From the NCBI GenBank assembly GCA_958296045.1, contig CATQHT010000003.1, positions 1,437,246-1,501,245 on the forward strand: DNA of 64,000 bases, in the 5' to 3' direction. The notes under the pieces are model-generated. The model saw only the letters and a list, made by a program, of their open reading frames with translations, had not been told where the DNA came from and did no database searches. The DNA is from Rhodothermales bacterium (lineage in GTDB: Bacteria; Bacteroidota; Rhodothermia; Rhodothermales; Bin80). A program made the translations under genes and the position numbers. Below, one piece after another: positions 18,219 to 26,977 of this stretch; position 1 is the stretch's first letter; each line of letters begins with the position of its first letter.

Positions 18219-19157
18219 CTACATGTCTTCAGGCCGCATCCCAGCTTTGAATCTGTCGCCGAACCCGGAGTTGTTCGGATCGTATGGAGCGGCCAGCTCC
18301 GCGTTGGCTCCACCCTCGGGCACATCTCGTCCTAGGGCCCACAGGATTCCGTTAAGCGCTAATCGCCGCATCGATGATTCCTTGAAGTCGTACGGATGTC
18401 CGAGCGTAGTGAAGAAGACGCGCGCGGACATGCCGGAGGTACCTGTATACGTCTTGGTCCAAGCCACGGGATTGGTCAGCGGAAACTTGTCCAGGCGGTT
18501 GTTTTCTGCGTGCCCGGACCTCAGTGCCGTGCCTAGGAGGAGCGGCTCGCTATCGCCATACAACGTGTGTTCGCCTCCGTGGACATGATACAGCCAGGAG
18601 TATGCCTGAAACGGCGTTACGCCGCGAAGGACTGGATGGCTGGCCATCTCCTCGATGACCGTCACATGCGTGAGCGGATTGGTGCCATCATCAAAATGGC
18701 CGTGGTGCGTGATCCACTTTTGTCCAAAGACTTTGATCGGCCAGTCATCGTTCAGGTGTGCGCGCTCTAGATTGTCCCGGTACAGGAAGGCGTGTGTCGA
18801 AGTTCTAAATCCCGCAATCGGCTTGCCGGATTCCGCAAAGTCCAGGATGTGCTTGGCCTGTGCGTCCGGCAGCGCCCGAAACCTTGTGAACATGACCATC
18901 ATGTCGGCGCGCGCCAAGACTTCCAGTCCCGCAATGTTGTCGAGTACGTTGGGATCGATGAAGCCATCCTCGTTGAGTGCGAAGAGCACCGTGACCTCAA
19001 AGCCGTAGTCTCGTTCAAGGATCTTTGCCAGCATCGGCATGGACTCTTCTGAGCGATACTCTTCGTCTCCAGTGATAAAGACAATATGCACGGGCGGATC
19101 CGCAGGCTGCGGTGCCGCACAGATTATGAGCAGCAGGGTAGCAAGTAGGTAGCGCAT
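18219..19157 (-). CDS. ThuA-like domain protein, exported, 312 aa
   Basis: Starts at ATG 19157 with a signal peptide (MRYLLATLLLIICAAPQPAD); longer upstream extensions lack features. The body is a ThuA/trehalose-utilisation-like glutamine-amidotransferase fold: IVFITGDEEYRSEESMPMLA, the FTRFRALPDAQAKHILDFAE segment, GKPIAGFRTSTHAF, a WITHHGHFDDG stretch, HPVLRGVTPF and RVFFTTLGHPYDF. ThuA-like proteins are common in Planctomycetes- and Bacteroidota-type sugar catabolism, where they sit with DUF1080 and oxidoreductase genes; a DUF1080 gene is also present at 55.4 kb. The enzymatic role is not established. No neighbour is cotranscribed on this strand within 250 bp. Confidence 0.88.
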   Translation of the reverse strand: MRYLLATLLLIICAAPQPADPPVHIVFITGDEEYRSEESMPMLAKILERDYGFEVTVLFALNEDGFIDPNVLDNIAGLEVLARADMMVMFTRFRALPDAQAKHILDFAESGKPIAGFRTSTHAFLYRDNLERAHLNDDWPIKVFGQKWITHHGHFDDGTNPLTHVTVIEEMASHPVLRGVTPFQAYSWLYHVHGGEHTLYGDSEPLLLGTALRSGHAENNRLDKFPLTNPVAWTKTYTGTSGMSARVFFTTLGHPYDFKESSMRRLALNGILWALGRDVPEGGANAELAAPYDPNNSGFGDRFKAGMRPEDM

Positions 19158-19453
19158 GCTGGAATCTAGCGAGTATTCAGGGGCGATCGTCAATGTACGC
19201 CAGGAATACCGTGAACTGCAATAAGGGCTGGCTGACCCAATCTTGGGGATTGCCAGGGGAGTATTCTGAAAGGCTCCAGAAGCAGGTCGCTGAGAATCAG
19301 CTGCACCGCCAAATTCGTGTTCCGCCTGAGCCCTTCTTCGACTCCGGTCGGCGTGCAACTGGTATCACCGACTTGTCGCAGATGTAGCGCTGGATGTACA
19401 TGCGGGTGAGCCGACAGCCCGAATCACCTCCAACCCGTAACAGAAGTACTGCT

Positions 19454-21835
19454 CTACAGAATCGAGTCGAAGTGGAATTCCAAGCGCCATCTGGTCGGGG
19501 ACCGAAGAGCCCCGGCGATGTCGAGGCGGATGAGGCCATCGAGGGCAGAAAAGCCTGCACCAATCGACGGCAGTCCTTCTTCGAAGACGTTCGAGAACCT
19601 CTGTCCAGCCCAGCCCCAATCGGAGAAAAGGGCCAAACGCGTCGTCCCCCAGTCTCGCGCAAGTTCCGCCCGCCCGCGCAAGTAGCTGGGACCGACGGCG
19701 GATGCGCCGGGATAGCCTCGCAGGGTACCGGGGCCACCGAGAAACCAGTTCCTCTGCATCGGCACTGTTCCCCAGGTCAGACCTCCACCAATCTCGAACG
19801 CTGCGCGAAGTCCCGGCGCCGGGGTCAGGGCCAAACGACCGATTGTACGCGCCCGGATCCAGCTGAAGTCCCCTTCCGCGCTCTGAAGCAGGATCTCCAG
19901 CCCGCCTTGGGCGCCGCTGGGATCTGTGCCCCACCAAGGCGTTATGCTCACAGTAACCAAGTACTCCATCGCGCAATCTGCCTCGAGCGCAGGCCGGAAC
20001 GAATCACCGCCTCCATCGAGAAGTCCACGGACGCTGAAGCCAACGCGGTTCGGTAAGGCTCTGTGTCCTTCAGCCGTAAGGGAGATGTGCCACCAGGGAC
20101 GGCGGACGCCAGTGGGTTCCCACTTCAGCCGCGCACCGCTCGCCCGGAAGTAGTCTCCGTCGTCTCGGCCGAAGAAGAACCCGGTGAGCGAGTTGACGAT
20201 GCCGAGGTTATCTGCCCGAAGATCGACTTCGTTGACGCGGTGGTGGCCGGTCAGGCTCAGCCGGTAGTGGACTGACTCCCACCCGAATTGAAGCCGCACA
20301 TCTGGCTCGCCAGAGCCGATCCCGATCCATCCCCGGCTCTCAAGGGTGATAAGTCCATTCTGCGTGGCGCGCGACCACGCCGCTCGAGCTCCAATCGCAA
20401 GGCCCTCCGCGCGATTGTACCGCGTGAGTTCTCCCAGCTGTGGGCCAATATCGACTTCAAACCGGTTGAGATCTCCATCGGGAATCGAGAGGTCGGCAAG
20501 GTCACGCTCGAGGAGGACCAGTTCGCTGGCCGTCGCGAATCCGGGAGCTCCCATCCAGACCGGGGGCGGCAACAGGTCGCTGGAGAGCAGAGCTTCGGGA
20601 TCCTCTGGCACGAGCATAAGAACCGACTGCCCACCTTCGGAGAACGCGGAGTCCTGGGCTTCCCGACCATCCTCGAGACTCGGATTGTCGAGGCCATACG
20701 GGTCTTTATGATCCTCGGGGTCGACCGCCCGGAAGCTCCCGAACGCATCGGGCGCGAGCCACTGGTCAACGACTGCCTCCGGGTCGGGCGGTGTCTTAGC
20801 GTCCTGTGCGCTAACGACATCAAGGATCTGGTAGCTCTGCTCCAGGGTACCAGCCGCGCGAAGGATACCCGCCCGCCCAACGGCTTCGATGCGCCATCGA
20901 GAGGGCATCCAGTATGTCAGATCCCAAAGCGAATAGTCAACGGTGACCAGCGTGAAGTTGAAACTTAGGGGCATGATAAGGCCACTGATCACCCACATCC
21001 CGGGAGCGTCCTCGACTTGGTCCCCTACCTCGTATGCTACGGACAATCGATAGACTGCGCGCACGAGGTCCCCAGACTCCGGTTCGATCCACAGGATTCC
21101 TGAAATCAGGCTGCCATCGCTCCTTCTCGGAATGACCTCCAAGCCCACCGAGCGTATGGGCCGCCCGTCTGAGAGCAAAACCGTGACGGAGTCGACCATC
21201 TCGTAGCGGTAGTGTTCTTCGGCTCCCGGCGCGGCCGGATGCTCGAAGCGGACCGCGATGCTCACTCCCTCATTGTTGTCGTCGTCGTCCAGATTCCGGG
21301 GTGATGACTTGGAATTGCCTTCCGCACCGCCTGCTCCTAACGATGGGACCGAGAAGCCGAATACGAATTGATCGCCCGTCGGATCGAAGACCATCTCGGT
21401 CGTCGCCAGCCGACCCGGCAATCCGTCTCCGCCCGCGGTCACCGACCGGGCGGCAAGCGCCTGAACCACAAGAGTGCTGTCCGCGCTCCAGTGTACCTTG
21501 AAGGTCTCTTCGGCACGGAAAATGGTCCGATCCTTGAGCGGTGTTCGGAGGTTGATCGCCACGCGCGAACTGATCATGGCGTCGTAGCTTAGAATGGAGC
21601 TACCGACTTGAAGCCAGCGCTCTCGCGCCGCTTCGAAGAGGGATCGCGTCCGAGCGTCCGCAAACGTATCAGGAGGTGGGATCTGGAGTGTGTCCCTGGA
21701 CCCGACTTCTTGCGCTAAGCCACGTTCGACCCTCCCGACAGAGAGAAAAGCAAGCGCCAGCGTGAGGAGAGCGATTGTCGACCAAGAGCAACGGTCAGTG
21801 AATCTGCGTCCGATGTCGACTTGGATCGAGCACAT
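19454..21835 (-). CDS. Large outer-membrane protein with C-terminal BamA/TamA-like surface-antigen barrel
   Basis: About 793 residues from ATG 21835, the last Met before the signal peptide (STIALLTLALAFLSVGRVERGLAQ). The first ~370 mature residues are soluble and beta-rich, with an SGILWIEPESGDLVRAVYRL segment reminiscent of periplasmic or carboxypeptidase-like modules. The C-terminal half is barrel-like and contains the signature FLGGPGTLRGYPG near residue 715 of the start at 21835, the conserved motif of the Bac_surface_Ag/Omp85 domain, and ends RLEFHFDSIL. No POTRA repeats are obvious. A role in outer-membrane assembly or secretion is possible but not shown. I know similar unnamed proteins in Gemmatimonadota and Rhodothermota. 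Confidence 0.75.
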   Translation of the reverse strand: MCSIQVDIGRRFTDRCSWSTIALLTLALAFLSVGRVERGLAQEVGSRDTLQIPPPDTFADARTRSLFEAARERWLQVGSSILSYDAMISSRVAINLRTPLKDRTIFRAEETFKVHWSADSTLVVQALAARSVTAGGDGLPGRLATTEMVFDPTGDQFVFGFSVPSLGAGGAEGNSKSSPRNLDDDDNNEGVSIAVRFEHPAAPGAEEHYRYEMVDSVTVLLSDGRPIRSVGLEVIPRRSDGSLISGILWIEPESGDLVRAVYRLSVAYEVGDQVEDAPGMWVISGLIMPLSFNFTLVTVDYSLWDLTYWMPSRWRIEAVGRAGILRAAGTLEQSYQILDVVSAQDAKTPPDPEAVVDQWLAPDAFGSFRAVDPEDHKDPYGLDNPSLEDGREAQDSAFSEGGQSVLMLVPEDPEALLSSDLLPPPVWMGAPGFATASELVLLERDLADLSIPDGDLNRFEVDIGPQLGELTRYNRAEGLAIGARAAWSRATQNGLITLESRGWIGIGSGEPDVRLQFGWESVHYRLSLTGHHRVNEVDLRADNLGIVNSLTGFFFGRDDGDYFRASGARLKWEPTGVRRPWWHISLTAEGHRALPNRVGFSVRGLLDGGGDSFRPALEADCAMEYLVTVSITPWWGTDPSGAQGGLEILLQSAEGDFSWIRARTIGRLALTPAPGLRAAFEIGGGLTWGTVPMQRNWFLGGPGTLRGYPGASAVGPSYLRGRAELARDWGTTRLALFSDWGWAGQRFSNVFEEGLPSIGAGFSALDGLIRLDIAGALRSPTRWRLEFHFDSIL

Positions 21836-22488
21836 GCAACGTACTACGCACAGGCAATCAGCAGCGTTGCACCACTCTGCGGTTGGGCTGCCACCTCGCT
21901 TTGTTGCACAAGGGTTCTCCAGGAGGTGAATGAAACGGACGTTATCGGAGGTTGATCGGCATCCTGGACGGTGTTGGAACACCTGGGGGCGTCACTGTTC
22001 CGCTTGTATTTGATACCGCCGGGTTCAGTCTCCTGACCGTACGGCATGGCGATTCCGACAACCCGGGGTTCCCAGCGCCGAGCGCCGGCTCACTTCCCAC
22101 TGCGCGTTTCGAATATCCTGCGTTGCCACTACATGCCCGTACGGTAACGGATAAGAAAGCCGACATCGCATTACCCTAATTTAACTCCGAAGCGCAACAT
22201 TTACAATCAAATCAGTGCTCTCGCAAATAGAGGCATAGGTTAGCGAAGAGAGCATGAAGGGGCCGTTCCACCGAAGGGAGAGCGAAGCCCGACCGGAGAT
22301 GGAACGGCGTCGGGCACACTGAAACAGCGCTTTGGGCCCCAAGAGCTTCGGCGGCGGCGGGGCAATCGCCGTTCCCATGCGCACAACCATGCATGATGCG
22401 TATCCGTCCGAAAGTCTGCATCTTGACTGGGTAAGTTTGTTGCCCGACCTTGTCGGAGTTTCTTTCCACCAATCTGGGAGGTCGTTTT
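21836..22488. other. 650-bp region holding the left end of an IS66 element
   Basis: No gene. An 8-bp inverted repeat CCGTTCCA/TGGAACGG (about 22262-22306) forms a possible stem-loop upstream of IS66 orf1. The exact IS66 terminal repeat could not be fixed. Confidence 0.4.
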
Positions 22489-22809
22489 ATGGCAACGAGA
22501 GTCAGGGGCACCTCGGAGGTGATGTTTCCGTTGGTCGCCTGCTATTTGCGTGGTAGTAAGGGTCCGGACGCATTTTGCCAGGAGCATGGCCTATCGCGTA
22601 ATCAGCTGACCTATTGGCGCCGGAAGTATGCGGCATCTTCGTCTGGGTCGGAGGTCGGCGCGTTTGTGGAGGTACCGTCGCCGCAGGCGCGTGAGCGGGT
22701 TTTAATGGAGGTCGAGTTTCCAGGCGGCACACGTCTACGGCTGTTCACGCCGGTATCGGCGGATTTTCTCGGGTCTGTGCTGCAACGTGTGCGGAGCCCA
22801 TCATGTTAG
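22489..22809 (+). CDS. tnpA: IS66 accessory protein TnpA (Orf1)
   Basis: 106 residues from ATG 22489 (MATRVRGTSEVMFPLVACYL), with the family's N-terminal HTH-like segment EHGLSRNQLTYWRRKY. It is the first of the three IS66 genes and overlaps the tnpB start by 7 bp, which fits translational coupling. It is required with TnpB for transposition in IS66 elements whose roles have been studied; the biochemical function is not well defined. Intact by length. Confidence 0.9.
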   Translation: MATRVRGTSEVMFPLVACYLRGSKGPDAFCQEHGLSRNQLTYWRRKYAASSSGSEVGAFVEVPSPQARERVLMEVEFPGGTRLRLFTPVSADFLGSVLQRVRSPSC

Positions 22810-23140
22810 CGCTGGGGCCGTCGCACCGGTTTCATTATTACCGGGAGCCTACGGACATGCGCAAGGGTTTTGACGGGTTGTGCGGTCTGGTGCGCTCGGG
22901 CATGAAGCGTGATCCTCTCTCGGGCGATGTGTTCGTTTTCATCAACCGCCGTCGGACACATGCAAAATTCTTGGTGTGGGATCGGAGCGGTTGGGTCGTG
23001 TACTACAAGCGTCTCGAGTCGGGTACGTTCGAGCTTCCTTGCAGTGGCACTCCAGATTGGGCGCAGATCGTTTGCCTTCTGGAGGGTGTGGCGCTGAATT
23101 CTGTTCGTTATCGTCGGCGTTACTCACGGCTGGCAGTGTC
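22803..23140 (+). pseudogene. tnpB: IS66 TnpB (Orf2), split by IS insertion
   Basis: From ATG 22803 the protein reads FHYYREPTDMRKGFDGLCGL, FVFINRRRTHAKFLVWD, GWVVYYKRLESGTFELP: the IS66_Orf2 domain. At codon 113 the ISDol1-like element begins, and the frame runs on into IS DNA as a 37-residue foreign tail. The native end (RYSRLAVSQG then TGA) is recovered only by joining 23140 to 24864. The protein made today has nearly all of the domain, so partial function cannot be excluded. Confidence 0.9.
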
Positions 23141-24854
23141 CAGCGATTCTAAATTTGGGTGCATGAGGGGTTTACGGGAATGCCTGTTCAGCAGACGTTA
23201 TGTGTATGATGGGTGTATGGACTGGCAATACCGGTCCTGCGATGCCCTGCTATAGCGTGCTTTTGTCTTTCACTGAGGTATACCCATGAAACCAAGCAAG
23301 CTGCTGCGCGATGCGCTGAAACGCATCCGATCGGCCGCCGGTACATTTGAAGATAACCGTCGGGGGCCCAATCTGCGCTACACGCTGGCCGATGCCGTGT
23401 TGAGCGCATTTGCCTGCTTCTTTCTGCAATCGCCCTCCTTTCTTGCTTTTCAGCGGAGGATGGAGGACGACGTGGGCCGTTCCACCTGCCAGACGCTGTT
23501 TGGTATGCAAGCCATTCCTTCTGACGGGCAGATCCGCAACCTGCTGGACCGCCTGGTGCCAGATTCATTTCAGCGCCTGTTTCTGCACCTGCTGGATACG
23601 CTTCGTTCCAAGGGAGACTTTTCGCCGTTTGTGCGTCTGAGGGATCGCATCCTTGTGGCGCTTGATGGCATCGAGTTTCATTCCTCTCGGACAATCCATT
23701 GTAAGCAATGCTCCTCTCGTCGCACGGGGAAAGACAAGCGTCCTTCGTTCTTCCATACCATGGTGGCGGCGGTTGTGGTGGCTCCAGGGCACAACCGGGT
23801 GGTACCGTTGATGCCAGAGTTTGTCCGCACACAGGATGATCCTGGCGACCAGCACTCGGTGCGGCGTCGCAAGCAGGATTGCGAGATCAATGCCGCTAAG
23901 CGGTGGTTAACGAAGTGGGGAGCTCGCATGGCTCGCTATCGTCCGGTATATCTGGGAGATGCCCTATATGCTACACACCCCTTCTGCCAACAGGTGCTCC
24001 ATGCGGGCGCCGATTTCCTGTTTGTGGTCAAACCCAAGTCGCATCGCACGTTATTCAAGTTTTTACACGAGCGCTATATCCAGAGCACCGGTTGGATTCG
24101 GGTGCAGAACAAGAAGACACGTCGCTACGAAGAGCACTGCTATCGCTGGATGACCGATCTGCCGATTCGGAACACGGACGATGCCGTACACGGCACATGG
24201 GTGGAAAAGACCGTGCGGGTACGCCAAAAGCAGGGCACCTACAAGCAGACCTTCTACACGACGCTTTTCACCAGCCTGACGGTAACGAAGCACAATGTAC
24301 AGGAGGTTGCTCTTTGTGGGCGGGCGCGCTGGAAAATCGAGAACGAGTGCTTCAACATCCTCGCACGACACGGACAGAACTTCAAACACAACTTCGGGCA
24401 TGGCAAAAATGGGCTGGCAAACCTGTTAGCCACCCTCAACCTGTTGGCATTTGCCGTGCATACGATGCTCGACCAAGTAAAAGGGTTGTGGAGGCAATGC
24501 CGAGCATCCTACCAGGTGCGGCGCGCTTTCTTTCAGGCAGTGCGCGTGCTTACGACGAGATATTGCTTTCCCGACTGGCGAAGTCTCTGGGAAAGCATGT
24601 TGTACCGTCGTTCGCCTCCGCTGGCGCTTTCCGCCGCGAGAGCCTGAAAGATTGTATGTCACAAATAGGATAAGCGGGAATTCCAGAGACCTGGAAGGCC
24701 GTCGTATGCCTCTGGCGGATTGGTGGCGCCTCAAATGTAGCTTCTTATTGCCTGCTTCCGTCCACCAACCGCCTAACTCACAGCCCGCATGCGCGTAGCC
24801 TACCGCAAAACAAGATCCGTTCCCCCACCGAACGCCCCAAATTTAGAATCGCTG
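23141..24854 (+). mobile_element. ISDol1-like insertion sequence, copy 1 (complete, 1714 bp)
   Basis: Perfect 19-bp terminal inverted repeats CAGCGATTCTAAATTTGGG at 23141-23159 and its complement at 24836-24854, flanked by direct 9-bp duplications GGCAGTGTC (23132-23140 and 24855-24863). It carries one transposase gene. The insertion is inside IS66 tnpB. A second copy lies inverted at 44496-47721. The transposase family is assigned by memory of conserved segments; the IS4-superfamily grouping is consistent with a 9-10 bp duplication. Confidence 0.95.
23286..24647 (+). CDS. DDE transposase of the ISDol1-like IS, copy 1 (453 aa)
   Basis: An IS4-superfamily-like DDE enzyme. Likely catalytic residues are Asp in ILVALDGIEFHSS, Asp in VYLGDALYATHPF, and Glu in RARWKIENECFNIL, followed by the GQNFKHNFGHGKNGLANLLA helix typical of ISDol1-type transposases. 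A Cys motif (HCKQCSSR) lies after the first Asp. The frame is intact. It is about 95% identical to copy 2, which has a TGA to TGG change that extends its C-terminus. Confidence 0.92.
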   Translation: MKPSKLLRDALKRIRSAAGTFEDNRRGPNLRYTLADAVLSAFACFFLQSPSFLAFQRRMEDDVGRSTCQTLFGMQAIPSDGQIRNLLDRLVPDSFQRLFLHLLDTLRSKGDFSPFVRLRDRILVALDGIEFHSSRTIHCKQCSSRRTGKDKRPSFFHTMVAAVVVAPGHNRVVPLMPEFVRTQDDPGDQHSVRRRKQDCEINAAKRWLTKWGARMARYRPVYLGDALYATHPFCQQVLHAGADFLFVVKPKSHRTLFKFLHERYIQSTGWIRVQNKKTRRYEEHCYRWMTDLPIRNTDDAVHGTWVEKTVRVRQKQGTYKQTFYTTLFTSLTVTKHNVQEVALCGRARWKIENECFNILARHGQNFKHNFGHGKNGLANLLATLNLLAFAVHTMLDQVKGLWRQCRASYQVRRAFFQAVRVLTTRYCFPDWRSLWESMLYRRSPPLALSAARA

Positions 24855-24927
24855 GGCAGTGTCGCAGGGATGAAATTTATTTTCGTGTAGTATCTTATTT
24901 TGGGGAACTGTGTGCTTAGAGGGTGGT

Positions 24928-26673
24928 ATGAACCCTATGGCCGCACACAAGCCTCCTATCGTGCTTTCTTCGGCCCCGGCTGGGGACTCGGCGTCGATCA
25001 TCGCTTCCCTGGAGGCGAGGCTAATGGAGGAGCGCTGCGGGAGGTTGAAGGCAGAGGCGGAGGTTGCACGGTTGCGTCACGAAAACAGCAGCGTTTGCAA
25101 GGAGAGAGACGGCTACCGTGACCGTCTGAACTTCGTCAAGGCTGAACGCGATGCCCTTCTGAACTTGATCCACGGTGCGAAGAATGAGCGCTTTGTGCCC
25201 AACGATGGGGCGGACCCCGAGGAGAACTCCTTGTTTTCCGATGACGACGAGCCGTCGTCAGAGGTCGAGCCGTCGCCAGAGGTCGAGCCGTCGTCAGATA
25301 CGGACAAGGCGCGCCCTGAGGCCTCGAAGCGCAAAGCGGTTTCGCAGAAACCGAAGCGGACACGCCGCCGCCGCCTTCAAGCCGGTTTTCCGCCCCACCT
25401 TGAGCGCGACATGGCCGTCCTCGAGCCCGAGGAAGATGTCTCGGGCATGAAGCGCATAGGCTTTGTAGATAAAGAGACGCTACATGTAGTGCATCTTAAG
25501 GTGATCGTCAAAGTGCTCAGGCGGTACAAGTACGCTCGTAGTGAGACGACGGATGGTAATGGCGAGCGTTCGGACGAGGATGACGGTCCGAGCCCCATCG
25601 TCATCGCGCCGTTACCGCCCCGCCTGAGCGAGAAATGTATGGCTGAGCCAAGCCTGCTCGCTCATGTAACCGCCGCTAAGTACCTGGATCACCTTCCTCT
25701 CTACCGCCAGCGAAAACAGTTCTTACGGCAACAACTCCCGATTTCCAGCTCGACCCTGGGTGACTGGATCGGCCTGGTAGCATTCCACTTGGGGGCCCTC
25801 TATGATGCGCTCAAGAAAGAGGCCCTTCAGAGCGGCTACCTATGCGTGGACGAGACCACCATTGCGGTGCAAGATCGTAGCAAGGTCGGGGCACATCACC
25901 GTGGGTATTTCTGGGTGCACCGTGCACCGGAGCTCGGACTCGTGTGGATGGAGTATCGTAAGGGCCGTGACCAGCAAGGGCTGATCCACTCTTTGCAGAC
26001 CTTCGGGGGTCACATTCAGTGCGATGGCCTCGCAGCCTACAACGCTCTTGGCCGCAATCCGAACATCGTTTTACACGGATGCTGGGCCCATGCCCGACGC
26101 TATTTCGTCCGGGCGCAGCAGAGCTATTCGGAGCGGGCCGAGCATGTGCTGACGAGGATTCAGCAGTTGTACATGATTGAGCGCAGGCTGCGCGAGGCGG
26201 GCTGCACGCCAGAGGAACGCTACCAGGCGCGCCAAAAAGAGGCGGTCCCCATCCTGAAAGACCTGAAGGCATGGCTTCAAGCGCACTTCGGCACGCCACG
26301 CAGCGTTTGGGGCAAAGCCGTGGGCTATACCCTGAATCAGTGGGACAAGCTGTTTCGATACACCCGCTTCGGGCGCGTTGAGATAGACAACAACCTCGTG
26401 GAAAACTCCATCCGGCCGTTGGCTCTGGGCCGCAAAAACTACATGCACGCCGGATCACACGATGCAGCCCAACGCGCAGCCGTCATCTACTCGTTGCTGG
26501 CAACCTGCAACCTGCAAGGCATAGCCGACCCCCAAGATTGGCTCGAGGATGTGCTAACGCGCATGCCTACGCACACCGCAGATATTCGTGAGCTGCTACC
26601 CCAACAGTGGACCGAGCGTCCAAGCTCCGCGACCTCACAGGCATTGCGCCCAGCGATGCGGGCCTGCGCATAA
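24928..26673 (+). CDS. tnpC: IS66 transposase TnpC, 581 aa
   Basis: Domain order is typical of IS66: an N-terminal coiled coil (SIIASLEARLMEERCGRLKA and on), a short acidic Ser/Glu repeat linker, a zinc-finger-like region without the usual Cys residues, then the DDE core with CVDETTIAVQD (Asp), IQCDGLAAYN (Asp) and RVEIDNNLVENSIRPLALGR (Glu), ending in the Orf2-C tail. ATG 24928 follows a GAGGGTGG stretch. The linker contains an 18-bp tandem repeat (EPSSEV units). The gene is intact, but its partner tnpB is broken by the upstream IS. Confidence 0.93.
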   Translation: MNPMAAHKPPIVLSSAPAGDSASIIASLEARLMEERCGRLKAEAEVARLRHENSSVCKERDGYRDRLNFVKAERDALLNLIHGAKNERFVPNDGADPEENSLFSDDDEPSSEVEPSPEVEPSSDTDKARPEASKRKAVSQKPKRTRRRRLQAGFPPHLERDMAVLEPEEDVSGMKRIGFVDKETLHVVHLKVIVKVLRRYKYARSETTDGNGERSDEDDGPSPIVIAPLPPRLSEKCMAEPSLLAHVTAAKYLDHLPLYRQRKQFLRQQLPISSSTLGDWIGLVAFHLGALYDALKKEALQSGYLCVDETTIAVQDRSKVGAHHRGYFWVHRAPELGLVWMEYRKGRDQQGLIHSLQTFGGHIQCDGLAAYNALGRNPNIVLHGCWAHARRYFVRAQQSYSERAEHVLTRIQQLYMIERRLREAGCTPEERYQARQKEAVPILKDLKAWLQAHFGTPRSVWGKAVGYTLNQWDKLFRYTRFGRVEIDNNLVENSIRPLALGRKNYMHAGSHDAAQRAAVIYSLLATCNLQGIADPQDWLEDVLTRMPTHTADIRELLPQQWTERPSSATSQALRPAMRACA

Positions 26674-26977
26674 GCCCTCTGCGCCACTGCTGAGCGCCAC
26701 TTCTGCACTGCCGCGCGCAGGCATCCAAGCGCTTGCGCCTGCCGACCGCTAGCATTCCCGCAGCCCCCGTCGGCCCCGCTCCAGCAGCGGCTTGAGCCCA
26801 GTAACCCCAGCAAGGGGCGCCGCCAACCAGATGCGCCCAGCATGTGCCGACGACGAGTCGACTACGGTACGGGATCGAACGCAGGCTACGCCCGGGCTGG
26901 CATTGCGCCATGTGTAGTTGGGTTTCGGTGATTGCTGTGGGGGTGGCCGATATTCTCCACCCTTACTTTTCGTTCAT
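26674..26977. other. IS66 right end and IS256 left flank
   Basis: No gene. The first ~165 bp are IS66-derived, because matching but decayed sequence follows tnpC remnants at 29.85 kb and 54.9 kb. The remainder should contain the left end of the IS256 element and its promoter; terminal repeats were not resolved. Confidence 0.5.

Larger units (their letters stand above)
22430..26840 (+). mobile_element. IS66-family element interrupted by an ISDol1-like IS
   Basis: Three IS66 genes lie in order: orf1/tnpA (22489-22809), orf2/tnpB (22803-23140, resuming at 24864) and tnpC (24928-26673). A second IS occupies 23141-24854. Joining the flanks after removing one copy of the 9-bp duplication restores the tnpB frame and its stop. 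The downstream 26674-26840 segment is non-coding and recurs in decayed form at 29.8 kb and 54.9 kb, so it belongs to the IS66 right end. Outer boundaries are approximate. Confidence 0.85.

Noticed and set aside
25249-25311. Tandem repeat in IS66 tnpC as a separate repeat locus
   Set aside because: Two and a half 18-bp units encoding EPSSEV form a linker inside the gene; not an independent element.
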